From positions 26,642,984-26,706,983 of the forward strand of contig NC_092564.1 of assembly GCF_037975245.1 (NCBI RefSeq): a DNA stretch of 64,000 bases, written 5' to 3'. A program made the position numbers and the translations under genes. Source of the stretch: Apostichopus japonicus. Taxonomy: Eukaryota > Echinodermata > Holothuroidea > Aspidochirotida > Stichopodidae. Below, piece after piece: positions 22,847 to 32,299 of the stretch. The notes under the pieces are model-generated. The model was not told where the DNA came from, ran no database searches, and saw nothing but the letters and a program-made list of their open reading frames with translations. The stretch's first letter is position 1; each line of letters begins with the position of its first letter.

Positions 22847-24908
22847 GGGTGCCCACCTCACCGCGGCCATTCCGCCGGTGGGGGGGAGACTAACAAACTT
22901 CTCCCAGCAATGGGAATTTATTGGCGGGGACAAGTGGGTGTTGGACACAGTCAGACACGGGTACAAAATAGAATTCTCCTCCAGCCCACCCTTCGGGGGC
23001 GGAGGAAGGCAGACACTCACACCCACGGACCCCGTCAAACGCTTAGCCCTAGAAGGGGAAATTCTGGCCCTGCTGGCCAAGCAGGCAATTACAAGAGTTC
23101 CGGAAGAGACGGGACCACTCTTCCGGTCCTCCTTTTTTCTGACCAAAAAACGGGACGGCACCTGGCGTCCCATTCTAAACCTAAAACCCCTGAACACAAA
23201 ACACATCAGACCAAAACACTTCCGTATGGAGACCTTAAACTTAATATTACCCCTACTCAGAAAGGGCATGTGAGCGGCGACCGTAGACTTACGGGACGCC
23301 TACCTGCACATCTTGATACACAGAGAACACCGACGATTCCTAGCGTTCCGGTACGCAGAACAAGACTACCAGTTCCGGGCGCTCCCATTCGGCCTAGCCA
23401 CGGCTCCCAGAACCTTCACGAGAGTCGCGGGAGCAGTAGTCGCCTACCTCAGAAAAAGAGGGGTCACCCTCTACGTATATCTAGACGACTGGTTGGTAGT
23501 AGGGAACAGCCTATCGGAAGCAACCAACAACGTCCACAAAACGCTCCAGACCCTTCAAGAACTGGGCTGGATCGTGAACCAGAAGAAATCACGGCTATCA
23601 CCTTCCCAGACGATCCAGTTCCTCGGGGCCATACTGGACTTCACCACCGGGGTAGCCCGACCCTCAGAAGAAAGAGTCGCGGCAGTCAAGGCGACCACAC
23701 AACAGATCTTGGCACACCGGGGGTCACCAACGGGGACATGGCTCCGGGCCCTGGGACTCATGGCCAGCCTCGTCGATATAGTGAGACTGTGCAGGCTACA
23801 CATGCGACCTCTGCAACTGCACCTGCTGAGGTCCGCAGACCCTACAGACCCAAACAAAACAACGCTCATCTACAGGTCAGAGGAGGTCACCCAACACTTT
23901 CGATGGTGGCTCGACCCAAACAACTGGAGTTCAGGGGTACCCTTTGCGATACAGCTACCAATGACATCGATAACGACGGACGCGTCACTGTCCGGATGGG
24001 GAGCTCATTGGAGCAATCGCACAGCATGGGGGACGTGGTCCCAAACAGAAAGATCTCTCCACATCAACATCCTAGAGATGATGGCGGTCAAAAGAGCCCT
24101 GGAAGTTTTCAACGACCACGTACAGGGAACGATAACCACAATCTTCACCGACAACACGACAGTGGTGGCCTACATCAATCGGCAGGGGGGCACCCGCTCA
24201 GAGAGACTGTGCCGACTCGCGTGGGAGGTGATAACAGCGGCCGAGGACTCCGGCACGATCCTACGGGCTTCCCACATCGCAGGCAAGCTCAACGTTATGG
24301 CGGACGCCTTATCCAGGGGGCATATAGACCCCAACGAATGGTCTCTGGAACAGGAGACTTGCGACAGAATCTTTTCGATCTTCGGCAGGCCCACGATAGA
24401 CCTGTTCGCAACACACAAGAACAACAAACTCCAGACCTTCTGTTCCAGACGATTCCACCCCCTGGCCTACCACACGGACGCAATGTCCCTCTCCTGGGAC
24501 CACATGGATGCGTACATCTTCCCGCCGCTGTGTATGATCGGACAAGTCCTCAGGAAAATTCGGAACTCCAAGGGCAGGTTCACACTAATAGCCCCGTTCT
24601 GGCCTCGCAGACCCTGGTTCGCCGAGATCCCCCAACTCCTCATGGACGTCCCAGTGAGTCTACCGGACAAGCCTCACCTACTGTCCCAGAGACAGGGAAC
24701 TCTCTCCCACCCAGACATCAAGGGGTTACAATTAGTTGCCTGGAGGCTGTCCGGTCTTCCCTACGACAGAGAGGCTTTTCAGAAGCAGCTGCCGCGATGG
24801 CAGCCGACGCTAGAAGGGGAACGACCGCAGCGACTTACGATTCCCGTCTGCGGAAGTTCGACCAATGGTGCCGACCGAGACAGATACTGCTGCCTGCTGC
24901 CTCTGTGA
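22803..24908 (+). pseudogene. pol: DIRS reverse transcriptase-RNase H, one in-frame stop
   Basis: This frame encodes the DIRS-type RT and RNase H. RT features: the FFLTKKRDGTWRPILNLKPL block, the LPFGLATAPRTFTRV block and the catalytic YLDD (codons at 23478-23489). RNase H has its four acidic residues: Asp in TDAS (23979), Glu in LEMM (24075), Asp in TDNT (24150) and Asp in ADAL (24303). A TGA at 23271-23273 interrupts the frame just before VDLRDAYLHI, so this copy is broken unless read through. There is no ATG near the conserved N-terminus; the frame opens within the end of Gag, so expression may need frameshifting, splicing or a non-AUG start. Its 3' end overlaps the recombinase. Confidence 0.9.
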
Positions 24909-25810
24909 CACAGATAGCCGAGTTCCTCCTCTCACTCTTTGGAGAGGGGAAACAAGTCTCCACCATCAGGAATTACAGGTCGGCCATCGCTGCCATCCAC
25001 CAGGGCTTCCCAGATGGCTCCACACTGAGCAATAACCCGTACATTGCACAGCTCATCAAAGGCATGGCGAATCGTCGCCCACAGATCAGACGGCTAGCCC
25101 CCTCCTGGGGACTCTCAGCAGTGTTACATGCCCTGGCAGGACCACCATACGAACCAATGGCTAACGCCTCCCTGGCTGCCCTCACAAAAAAGACACTCTT
25201 CCTCGTCGCAGTGGCGTCAGCAAGAAGGAGGAGTTGCCTCCACGCCCTATCCACCAAGCAGAATCACATCAGATTTGAGGGCCACGGGGTGAGGATGGTT
25301 CCAGACCCGTCATTTATGGCAAAGAACCAGACCTTGACCTTCCTGCCAGGAGACATTTTCATCCCGGAAATTAAGACCATGTCATCAGTAGCCGAGGACA
25401 AACGATGGTGTCCAGTCAGGGCACTGAAGTGGTACCTGAGCAAGACAGAGAAGTTAAGACAATCAACTTCTCTCTTCATCATACCACGACCACCCTACGC
25501 AGCGGCCTCCAAAGACACTCTATCCAGGTGGCTAGTAGAGATCATATGCCCGTTCACATCGGGGACCTCCCGACCAAGGGCTCACGACGTCAGAGGGGTC
25601 GCGGCCTCTACAGCCCTATTCGCCGGCATCCCGATAGAGGACATACTCAAAGCAGCAGCGTGGAAAACTCCAACTACGTTCGTCGCCTGCTACTTGACCG
25701 ACACTTTACACGCCGAAGCGGCATTTGGTAGCGCGGTGATGCGAGGTCCGGTGGGTAACAGGTCCCACCCCTCGGGCCTCCCACCATCGGGCAGTGCCAC
25801 TCGGTGCTAA
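24797..25810 (+). CDS. DIRS tyrosine recombinase
   Basis: This encodes the integrase-like recombinase that joins the circular DIRS DNA to the genome. The catalytic residues are visible: Arg within SARRRS (25223-25231), His-x-x-Arg in HDVRG (His 25583, Arg 25592) and the nucleophile Tyr in ACYLTD (25691). The N-terminal DNA-binding domain (TYDSRLRKFDQWC) starts a little upstream of the ATG chosen here, in the same frame from about 24740, so the true start may be earlier or come from a frameshift out of the RT frame. The two coding frames overlap by at least 112 bp, as in other DIRS elements. The stop codon falls in the internal complementary region. No methyltransferase ORF follows. Confidence 0.88.
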   Translation: MAADARRGTTAATYDSRLRKFDQWCRPRQILLPAASVTQIAEFLLSLFGEGKQVSTIRNYRSAIAAIHQGFPDGSTLSNNPYIAQLIKGMANRRPQIRRLAPSWGLSAVLHALAGPPYEPMANASLAALTKKTLFLVAVASARRRSCLHALSTKQNHIRFEGHGVRMVPDPSFMAKNQTLTFLPGDIFIPEIKTMSSVAEDKRWCPVRALKWYLSKTEKLRQSTSLFIIPRPPYAAASKDTLSRWLVEIICPFTSGTSRPRAHDVRGVAASTALFAGIPIEDILKAAAWKTPTTFVACYLTDTLHAEAAFGSAVMRGPVGNRSHPSGLPPSGSATRC

Positions 25811-25901
25811 GGTTGTGAGGAGACAGGTAAGCGAGGAGCGAAGTAAATATTCCAAAACTTACTGGTTTGGATATTTACGAGTGACGAGCTTACCTGTCTC
25901 C
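25804..25901 (+). repeat. DIRS internal complementary region (circle-junction template)
   Basis: The first part (25804-25850) is the reverse complement of the left outer end. The second (25848-25901) is the reverse complement of the right outer end. They meet at TAAATATTCCAAAAC, which corresponds to the two termini joined. In the DIRS replication model this region templates completion of the ends and the circle junction. It is also an inverted repeat itself (GGAGACAGGTAAGC and GCTTACCTGTCTCC). Confidence 0.9.
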
Positions 25902-26362
25902 ATTCCCGCCTCCCTCCCCCGAGAGGGTGGTGGGACACAGCCGGACGGAGGAGCGGTCGCTCGACTTGACTCACGACTCCGAGCTTCACACCAGATAGAC
26001 AGAACCACCATCCACCAGAGAGCCATCAACTATGTCTATCGGTGAGTGTACCTATGTGTTTCTGTATGCGTTTGCGTACATAGTCTTCCACTTACGTTCT
26101 CACCTAAGTTGGTCTAAGGGTAACAAGTGGCGGACCGTAAATCTTTAGGCTCCTTGTTAGTGTAAGGGGTAGTTCCGCCTGCAGGGTTCAGGAGAGTGTC
26201 CCCCCTTCCCGCTGCGCCGGGGAGGGTTACACTCCCCCCTGCTAGGAAGGCGTCAGTGAATTTTTTGTTAGGGGTTCACTTTGGGAAGTTAACTCGACGG
26301 GGGTCGTTGGGGGTGGCCAGTCTTTGCCACCCCCACTCCCGCGTCCGTGAGGCCACTCTTCA
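25902..26362 (+). other. DIRS 3' noncoding stretch
   Basis: GC-rich sequence between the internal complementary region and the right repeat, with several C- and G-runs. There is a donor-like CGGTGAGTG near 26040. No conserved coding domain is seen. Confidence 0.6.
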
Positions 26363-26536
26363 GGAATGGTCTCATGAGAAAGGAGGAGGGACCGGAAGGG
26401 GGGTCCGGTCATAGAGGGCGCACAGTGTTATTTATTTACCAGGACTTTATAGGCACGGTAGAATGAGGTGCTAAGGTTGTGAGGAGACAGGTAAGCTCGT
26501 CACTCGTAAATATCCAAACCAGTAAGTTTTGGAATA
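26363..26536 (-). repeat. DIRS right inverted terminal repeat
   Basis: It matches the reverse complement of the left repeat to about 26496, then diverges into its own outer end CTCGTCACTCGTAAATATCC...AGTTTTGGAATAT. It contains GAGACAGGTAAGC on the plus strand, a perfect CAG/GTAAG splice-donor consensus. Confidence 0.9.
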
Positions 26537-26540
26537 TATA

Positions 26541-27745
26541 TATATATGGGCCTTTACATAGTAAACCAACACGCAAATCAACACATGCAGTTTTCAGTAT
26601 TGATATTGGTATTTTCTTTGTTCTATTAGGATGAGTGTTAGTTATTTGAAGCAGAGAGATAGCATAGAAAGTTTCAACATCCTACTTGAATTTTGAAATT
26701 TTGGTCCATTGGAATCCTATGGGAAAAATAACGGGGAACATTGACATACACCAGAAATATATAACGGTTGTAACACATTGACATACATCACATGGCAGGC
26801 AATTTTTCATAAAGTTTAAAACATATATATTGTCTTGGACATTTTCCTATGATGGCATATAGTCATACCTGCCACACAACCAAATGAGAGCAATAGGTGA
26901 TGCATATCAGGCTTAGTAGCGCATGAAATAGGTAACGGTCGAACAGTATATCAAAAATGTTCGACCGTTATAAATGTACCACAAAAAATTGCGAAACTCA
27001 AAAAGTATACAGTGCATGTAGTTCCTTTTGTGTATACAGATTCCTACCATGAAATAGTTTATAAAAACCATGGAAACTGCATTTGATGATGCACATGGGG
27101 GTATAGTGGTACGTTTGAAAAAGATTGACATACACATGAGTTACATTTTTGTATGTCAAACTTCTTAAAGTTTGCCACCTGTGCCCCATGTGCACCAAAA
27201 AATGATGTTTTCAGTGTTTATATAAACCACTACTGGCTAAGATTCTGAGTGCAGTAACATGGATCATATACATTTCAAATCTTTTGAGTTATGCCATTTT
27301 TTAACATAAATTTATAACAGTCGAACAATTTTTACATGTTCGCCCGTTATCTATTTCATGCTGTACTGAGCGTGATATATACATCATATATTACTCTAAT
27401 TTGGTTGTGAGTTAGACATGACTGTATGCCATCATAGGAAAAGGTCAAAGACTAAGTATGTTTCAAACTTTATGAAAAATTGCCATCTATGTGATGTATG
27501 TCAATGTTTTGCAACCGCTGTATTTTCTTGCCGTATGTCAATGTTCAACTGTTATTTTCCTATAGGATTCTAATGGGCCATTTTTTCAAAATTCAAGTAG
27601 GAAGTTGAAACTTTTTACTCTAGCTCTTTGCTTCAAATGAGTAATATTGAACATTACAGAACATTGGAAATATCAATTTTAGGGGTGGAAAACCTCTATG
27701 TTATCATTTCGTGTTGGTTTACTGTGTATTTGCCCATATATATAT
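26541..27745. mobile_element. 1.2-kb near-palindromic (foldback-like) element
   Basis: Two arms of about 600 bp are inverted copies along their whole length. The left begins TATATGGGC and TAGTAAACCAACACG; the right ends CGTGTTGGTTTACTG and GCCCATATATA. The arms meet near 27137 at TTGACATACACATGAG / ATTTTTGTATGTCAA. Each arm carries a smaller hairpin with GTCGAACA (26934-26968 and 27316-27348). Identity is moderate (roughly 80% by eye). There is no ORF. TA repeats flank both ends, consistent with TA-target insertion of a long-inverted-repeat MITE. Confidence 0.8.
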
Positions 27746-27782
27746 ATATAGATATATATATAGATATGTATATAGATATATA

Positions 27783-27836
<54 letters not shown>

Positions 27837-27875
27837 TATATATACAGTATATATACAGTATATATATATATTATG
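27735..27875. repeat. (TA)n microsatellite
   Basis: Long TA run interrupted by GA and CAGTA units (for example ATATACAGTATATATACAGT). Confidence 0.9.
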
Positions 27876-28482
27876 CAGGCAGCTAACCCCACCTCTCATG
27901 AGGGGCTTGATCAAGCTCGGGCTAGCCCCGTTCCCATGCAGAAAAAGAGTGGAGCAATTTGCCCTCTCCTCAATAGGTCGATCAAGGGTGAAGCAAGCAT
28001 GCGTGGGTGGGAACAGGCTATCGCTGTCTGTTTTTTCTTTACAAGGTCAAATATAATTTGGAAGGTCATTGTTAATCAACTCACAGTGTGAATACCCTCC
28101 TACTGTAGCCAGATAAAGCTTTCAGTGATTAAAGGTGCCCACTCTCCCTCTGGCGTGAAGATGTTGTGAGGTACTACAAGATGGAGGAGTTGGTTTGAAT
28201 CTTACTAAATAATGTCAGGAGAGTTGCTATATTATTCTCCTTTCTGTAATAATCCTTTGTAAGGTGACATTGATAAATTATGAATCGCTGTTTGATAATG
28301 GAATCTCCTTTTATAATAATAGGATATATACGTGACTTATAGCCAAATGTCATTTTGATTGGTGATGTCAATAAACAAATATAAATATTTTTCTGAAACA
28401 TTTTAATTGACGTCCCAAATAATGAGGATCTAATCAAATCATATTTTCTCGCATGTAAGCCTTCAATTTGGTGTACTACGTA

Positions 28483-28640
28483 ATTTACTTCGGCTCCCCT
28501 GTTACCCATCTCCAACCTACATATATGCACTTTTTTTTACCTACCTCAACTACAAGGCTGGAAATATGTTAGCACTGCCTACCCTATATTCCACTTCTGG
28601 GGCAATCCCCCCCCTTTCCTCCTTCTGATTCTACCATTCA
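28483..28640 (+). repeat. Degenerate DIRS left terminus
   Basis: TTTACTTCGGCTCCCC, 'tgttacccatctccaacctacatatatgcac', 'gttagcactgcctacc' and TCTGATTCTACCATTCAGA keep the order of the intact left repeat over about 150 bp. Confidence 0.5.
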
Positions 28641-28766
28641 GATGATAACTATGTGAAATTTCATCCGAAGAATCTGTTCTCTTCATTTACGCTTTGGTGA
28701 TATTCTTTTAGATCGTTTTCATCTGGAATGATATTTTTCTTCACCAGCATGGAGCACTGTATAAGC

Positions 28767-29207
28767 ATCCATTTACTTCACTCCTCTCCTACCTGACTAT
28801 CTACCCTGGTGTATTAACTGGTAATAAAAACTGTTCAAAATGCATTGAAACAATTAACTAGCAAGTTAACGCTTTATAATTGCATTGCAAAACATTATTA
28901 GTGAATACATTCAGCTACTGTAGCATGTACAGAGTCCACCGCTCAGACAATTCTGTTTCACGGTCAATTCCAAATGGTTTTTCCAATGTTTGAAGACACA
29001 ACTTGTTTTGTTTGTTTGACTCTGAGAATGGTAGATTTGGAAATTGAAGGAACGTATGTTGACCCTGGAGTAGTAGGTCATTGGGGAGGGGGGGAGGTTG
29101 GGGGTCGGGAGGTTAGGTTGTAGTGCTAAATCTTCACCAACTTTTGTAAGCTAGGTTGATTAGAGTGCATATGTAGAACGGGTGACAGGTATGATGATTA
29201 AATAAAG
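28767..29207. mobile_element. Possible decayed short DIRS derivative
   Basis: The left side has CATTTACTTCACTCCTC and CTACCTGACTATCTACC. The right side, reverse complemented, has 'catacctgtcac.cgttctacatatgcac', giving an inverted arrangement like 16400-16894. The interior is unrelated AT-rich sequence with a G-rich tract (29083-29115). Both ends are weak. Confidence 0.35.
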
Positions 29208-29639
29208 TATCATTTGTACAGAGAGAAATGCTGAACCAGATCTATCAGCACAGCTATAGTACATCAATAGACTGTAAGTTGAATGAACCAAAGCATGTAG
29301 TTTAAATCAACCCCCATTTTATTGTTATCTCAAGTATTGTTGATTTATGATGGTTTGATAGAATAGGAGTGATAGAAATACATTAAGCACTTAACCTTTT
29401 GGTGTTTTTTTTTCCTCTCTTACTTCAGCCCCTGTGATCTAGTAGTGATGAGAGTTTGGAGTAGGTCTTTTAAAAAATGCTTAATGATTGGCTCCTCGTT
29501 AAAAGTTGTTTTATACATTTCCTCTCCTACAAGAAAACTAACCACTTAACTGCACAGAACTGTGCGTAGCATTCCCAGGAAGCCACTTCTTCAGAATTCA
29601 TTTTCATTTTCTCGAGTGTTCACTCTGCAGGTTCTTTCA

Positions 29640-30480
29640 TTTAACTATTTAACTGTACATAAGAGTTTTGCTGACTGTCGATCAAGCAATCCCGAGTACG
29701 AAAAATTTGCTGAAAAATATAAAAATATATACTAAAAGAAGAGGAAAGTTAGTTTTCAATGACCATATTCCTTTTTTTGTGTCTTTTATTTGGGGCGTTT
29801 TATGATAATAATATAATAATGTTAATAGTAATAATAAAAATAATAATAATAATGAAGTTACATTTGTATCACCAGTATACTGCATGCAGTAAATACTACA
29901 AATGTCTTGCTTCATTCCTTGTCCAAGGTCCGATCCAGCTGAATCGTTTTGGTCATGATTGTGTGCGTGTGTGTGTGTGTACAGCTGTAGATCTATCTCT
30001 ATGTGTGCATGTGCCTCTTTGGCTTGTAAACACAATGCCAAAGTGACAACTTTGATATTACATTATTGATATGTAGGGTTTACATTAATGCTGTTCTACT
30101 TCCCTTAATATCTCCTCACAACTGTACCATGTTTGCACTACCATGTGTATAGTGACATGGTGTCCTTTTACTACTGTTCTCCCCCCCGCCTCTCCCCCTT
30201 CTCCCTCCACCTCCCTCATTCCACTCTGTAGTTACCACGGTGCATATCTCCCCATCATTCTTTCAACAAAAATTTATGAGGGTTTGATGATGTTGGATTC
30301 TCTCTGCTGTTGCTTTAGGAACCCTCTGTCTTTAATATATCCATCAGAGCAAGGTCAAAAGGGGTCAAAGTTCTAAAACCATAGTGTGTATTGCCCAATA
30401 AGTAATGAGAAAGAACTTAAAGTCACTAAAAGCAGATAAATTGTCAACAGCTGAATCGCTCAAGAATATAATATAAGGAC
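29640..30480. other. Intron sequence with AT-trinucleotide run and a GGTCAAAGGTCA-family remnant
   Basis: A run of AAT units lies near 29805-29852. A GT microsatellite followed by 'cttgtaaacacaatgcc' (29955-30035) and AAGGTCAAAAGGGGTCAAAG (30352-30371) resemble the dispersed repeat family. No exon is seen. Confidence 0.4.
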
Positions 30481-30489
30481 CTTGCTATA

Positions 30490-30660
30490 AGATTTACTTC
30501 AAATTTTGCTTACCTGTCTCCTGACCACCTCAGCACTCTTGCTCAGCCATGTCTAGAGTGAACTGGTAACCTCTCAAGACCGTGCGCACTCTATGACCGG
30601 TCAATGACCTCCCCTCTCATTCTATCACCCCAAGTGTCTTCTTAGAGCATACAGAGTTGC
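30490..30660 (+). repeat. Degenerate DIRS left terminus
   Basis: GATTTACTTCAAATTTTGCT, CTTACCTGTCTCCTGACC, 'gactggtaacctctcaagaccgtgcgcactctatgaccgg' in order, and TCATTCTATCACCCCAAGTG give a near-complete but diverged left repeat. Confidence 0.65.
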
Positions 30661-31239
30661 GGTTATCAGGATCTCTTTCGATGCTTACTGACGGAAAAAA
30701 GTGCTTATGTGTGTAAACAAAACTGTCCATGTGACTTCATTGACGATTGACATGTAGTATCATACACACAGTAAGATAATTAATTGCTCTCAGCTATAAC
30801 CACTCAGCTATAAATTTACCGAGTGCCGAGCCATGATTTGGTGAAGAGGAAATCATCCAAGGAAGGGATGATCATGTGACACTCGCGGAGTTTTTACTAT
30901 TTCACTTGTGTCCTTTCTCAGAACTGGTAACGGAGAAGTACAGTCGAGGGACTCATTATGACGTGGGACTCATTTTGACTAGTTTTTGTGTGGAAATTTC
31001 ATGAGTTAACCACATGTGTAGTACAAGCCAAATTTGAATTTTGCTAGCGAGTGTCTAGTGAAGCAAACCGATCATGTAAAACTTGCCACACGTCCAAATC
31101 ATCACCATGAAAGTAACTCTTTTTTTCGTGTTCGCTTATAACATATGTAGAAATTTGAGAAATTTATTCAACAATGAGTAAAACTTTGTCTTTGCAAGTT
31201 CTTAGGTGCGTCATGATAGGACCGACACGATGCTACTGT

Positions 31240-31496
31240 ATGCAAAATAAAATACCAATATAGATATGTATTTTAGATCCTCCTGCAAGCAGGAACTCGC
31301 AAAGAAGCCTCATTGGCTTATCAAAGCCCCAAGCTGACAGAAGTCAGTCTCTTAGATTTATATTTAAAGTCCATAATTATGAATTGTCAACAACTTTGTA
31401 ACTGGACGACATACATTAATCTTGGATTGACTCGAACTCGGGACCTTATGATTGAAAGGCACCGGCGTTAACCACTGAGCTAACACTCCTCGATTA
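31240..31496 (-). mobile_element. tRNA-derived SINE-like sequence
   Basis: On the minus strand the head reads GAGGAGTGTTAGCTCAGTGG and continues into TTAACGCCGGTGCC, a good A box. About 30 nt on comes GAGTTCGAGTC, a B-box match. The anticodon and T arms do not fold cleanly, so it is not a working tRNA. The body continues towards lower coordinates, with GGCTTTGATAAGCC and a self-complementary CCTGCTTGCAGGAGG near its end. The 3' limit is uncertain. It is probably a Pol III-transcribed SINE of unknown family. Confidence 0.6.
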
Positions 31497-31680
31497 TGTA
31501 AACCCAAGATATGTAAACCAAAAGTAGAGTATGACCTGCTTGATTGTCAGACTACTGTAGACTTGTTATGTACTGTAGGTCCTGGTAGCAATTTCTCTGA
31601 AATCTGTGTAAAAGCTACCTGTCATTTTCATTCAAAATGTTTGCATAATAATTTTATTCCTCCCAACTTCTTCTCCACAG

Positions 31681-31861
31681 AACTACCTCTTTTTACTATT
31701 CAACCTCAGAGTAACATCATCAGATCTGGTACTGCTGCAAGATTACAATGCTCCTCCTCAGGTATCCCTTCACATATGGCCGGTTACAACTGGCTGCACA
31801 ATGGACACAATTTATCTCCTCCTCCTCCTTCTCCCGGGATAGATGGAGGCAACAATTGCAG
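31681..31861 (+). CDS. Ig/FN3 receptor gene exon: first half of Ig domain 3
   Basis: The exon begins after CTTCTTCTCCACAG in phase 1 and ends at donor G/GTAAGT in phase 2. It encodes the A-to-C strands of an Ig domain: a proline-containing start (FTIQPQ), the first disulphide Cys in RLQCSS, and the core Trp in YNWLHNG. A proline/serine-rich loop (SPPPPSPG) leads to the exon end. The second Cys of the domain is in the next exon, which starts in the matching phase 2, so no exon seems to be missing between them. The domain is extracellular by family. Confidence 0.85.
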
Positions 31862-32029
31862 GTAAGTTTCACTATAGAATTATATAATATTATTATAAGT
31901 TTCATCTATAGAATTAATAGCAAGGAAGATGGGTAATTTATGGAGCATGTGTAAGTATACAGCAAAAATTCATTGAAACTTGCGAACCACCTCTAATCCT
32001 TGTTCCTGGACTTGTAGCAGCAGTTGCTG

Positions 32030-32076
32030 CTGGTAACCTCGTCACTCGTAAATATTCAAACTAGGTGAAGTTTGTA
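32030..32076 (+). repeat. DIRS right-terminus fragment
   Basis: GTAACCTCGTCACTCGTAAA followed by TATTCAAACTAGGTGAAGTT is close to the outer right end of the full element. Only about 45 bp remain. Confidence 0.6.
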
Positions 32077-32146
32077 ATTGCCTATGTGTGCCATATATTG
32101 CTTTTCCTGCTGATTTCCTGCATGACATGGGTTTTAGCTAATACTG

Positions 32147-32297
32147 TGCAGCTTCTAGTCTCAATGGTTTGGGGTACTATGTGGGAGGGGGGGGGGGGGG
32201 TGCAGCTACTAGTCTCAATGGTTTAGGGTACTGTGTGGGAGGGGGGTGCAGCTACTAGTCTCAATGGTTTGGGGTACTGTGTGGGAGGGGAGGACCT
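32147..32297. repeat. Three-copy tandem repeat of about 50 bp
   Basis: Copies of TGCAGCTACTAGTCTCAATG followed by GTTTGGGGTACTGTGTGGGA and a G-run of varying length (units 54, 46 and about 51 bp). The G-run explains the length variation. Confidence 0.8.
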
Positions 32298-32299
32298 GC

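Larger units (their letters stand above)
19993..26536 (+). mobile_element. DIRS-type tyrosine-recombinase retrotransposon
   Basis: The element has every structural hallmark of the DIRS group: inverted terminal repeats with different outer ends, an internal complementary region matching both outer ends, and a Gag-like ORF, an RT-RNase H frame and an overlapping tyrosine recombinase. DIRS elements replicate through a circular DNA that the recombinase integrates without target-site duplication, so none is expected; both flanks are TA repeats. GC content and codon use of the coding part are visibly higher than in the AT-rich host intron, and the terminal repeats are nearly identical, which suggests a fairly recent insertion. 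One in-frame stop in the RT makes this copy probably defective. It lies in the first visible intron of the Ig/FN3 gene, on the same strand. Confidence 0.95.

Noticed and set aside
22910-24739. Long open frame running into the recombinase from far upstream
   Set aside because: The first 1.8 kb of this frame overlaps the RT-RNase H in another frame and reads as low-quality Arg/Pro/Thr-rich sequence without motifs. Only the part from about 24740 carries recombinase features.
27628-28091. Frames rich in Tyr/Ile across the TA microsatellite
   Set aside because: They come from translation of TA repeats; no coding evidence.
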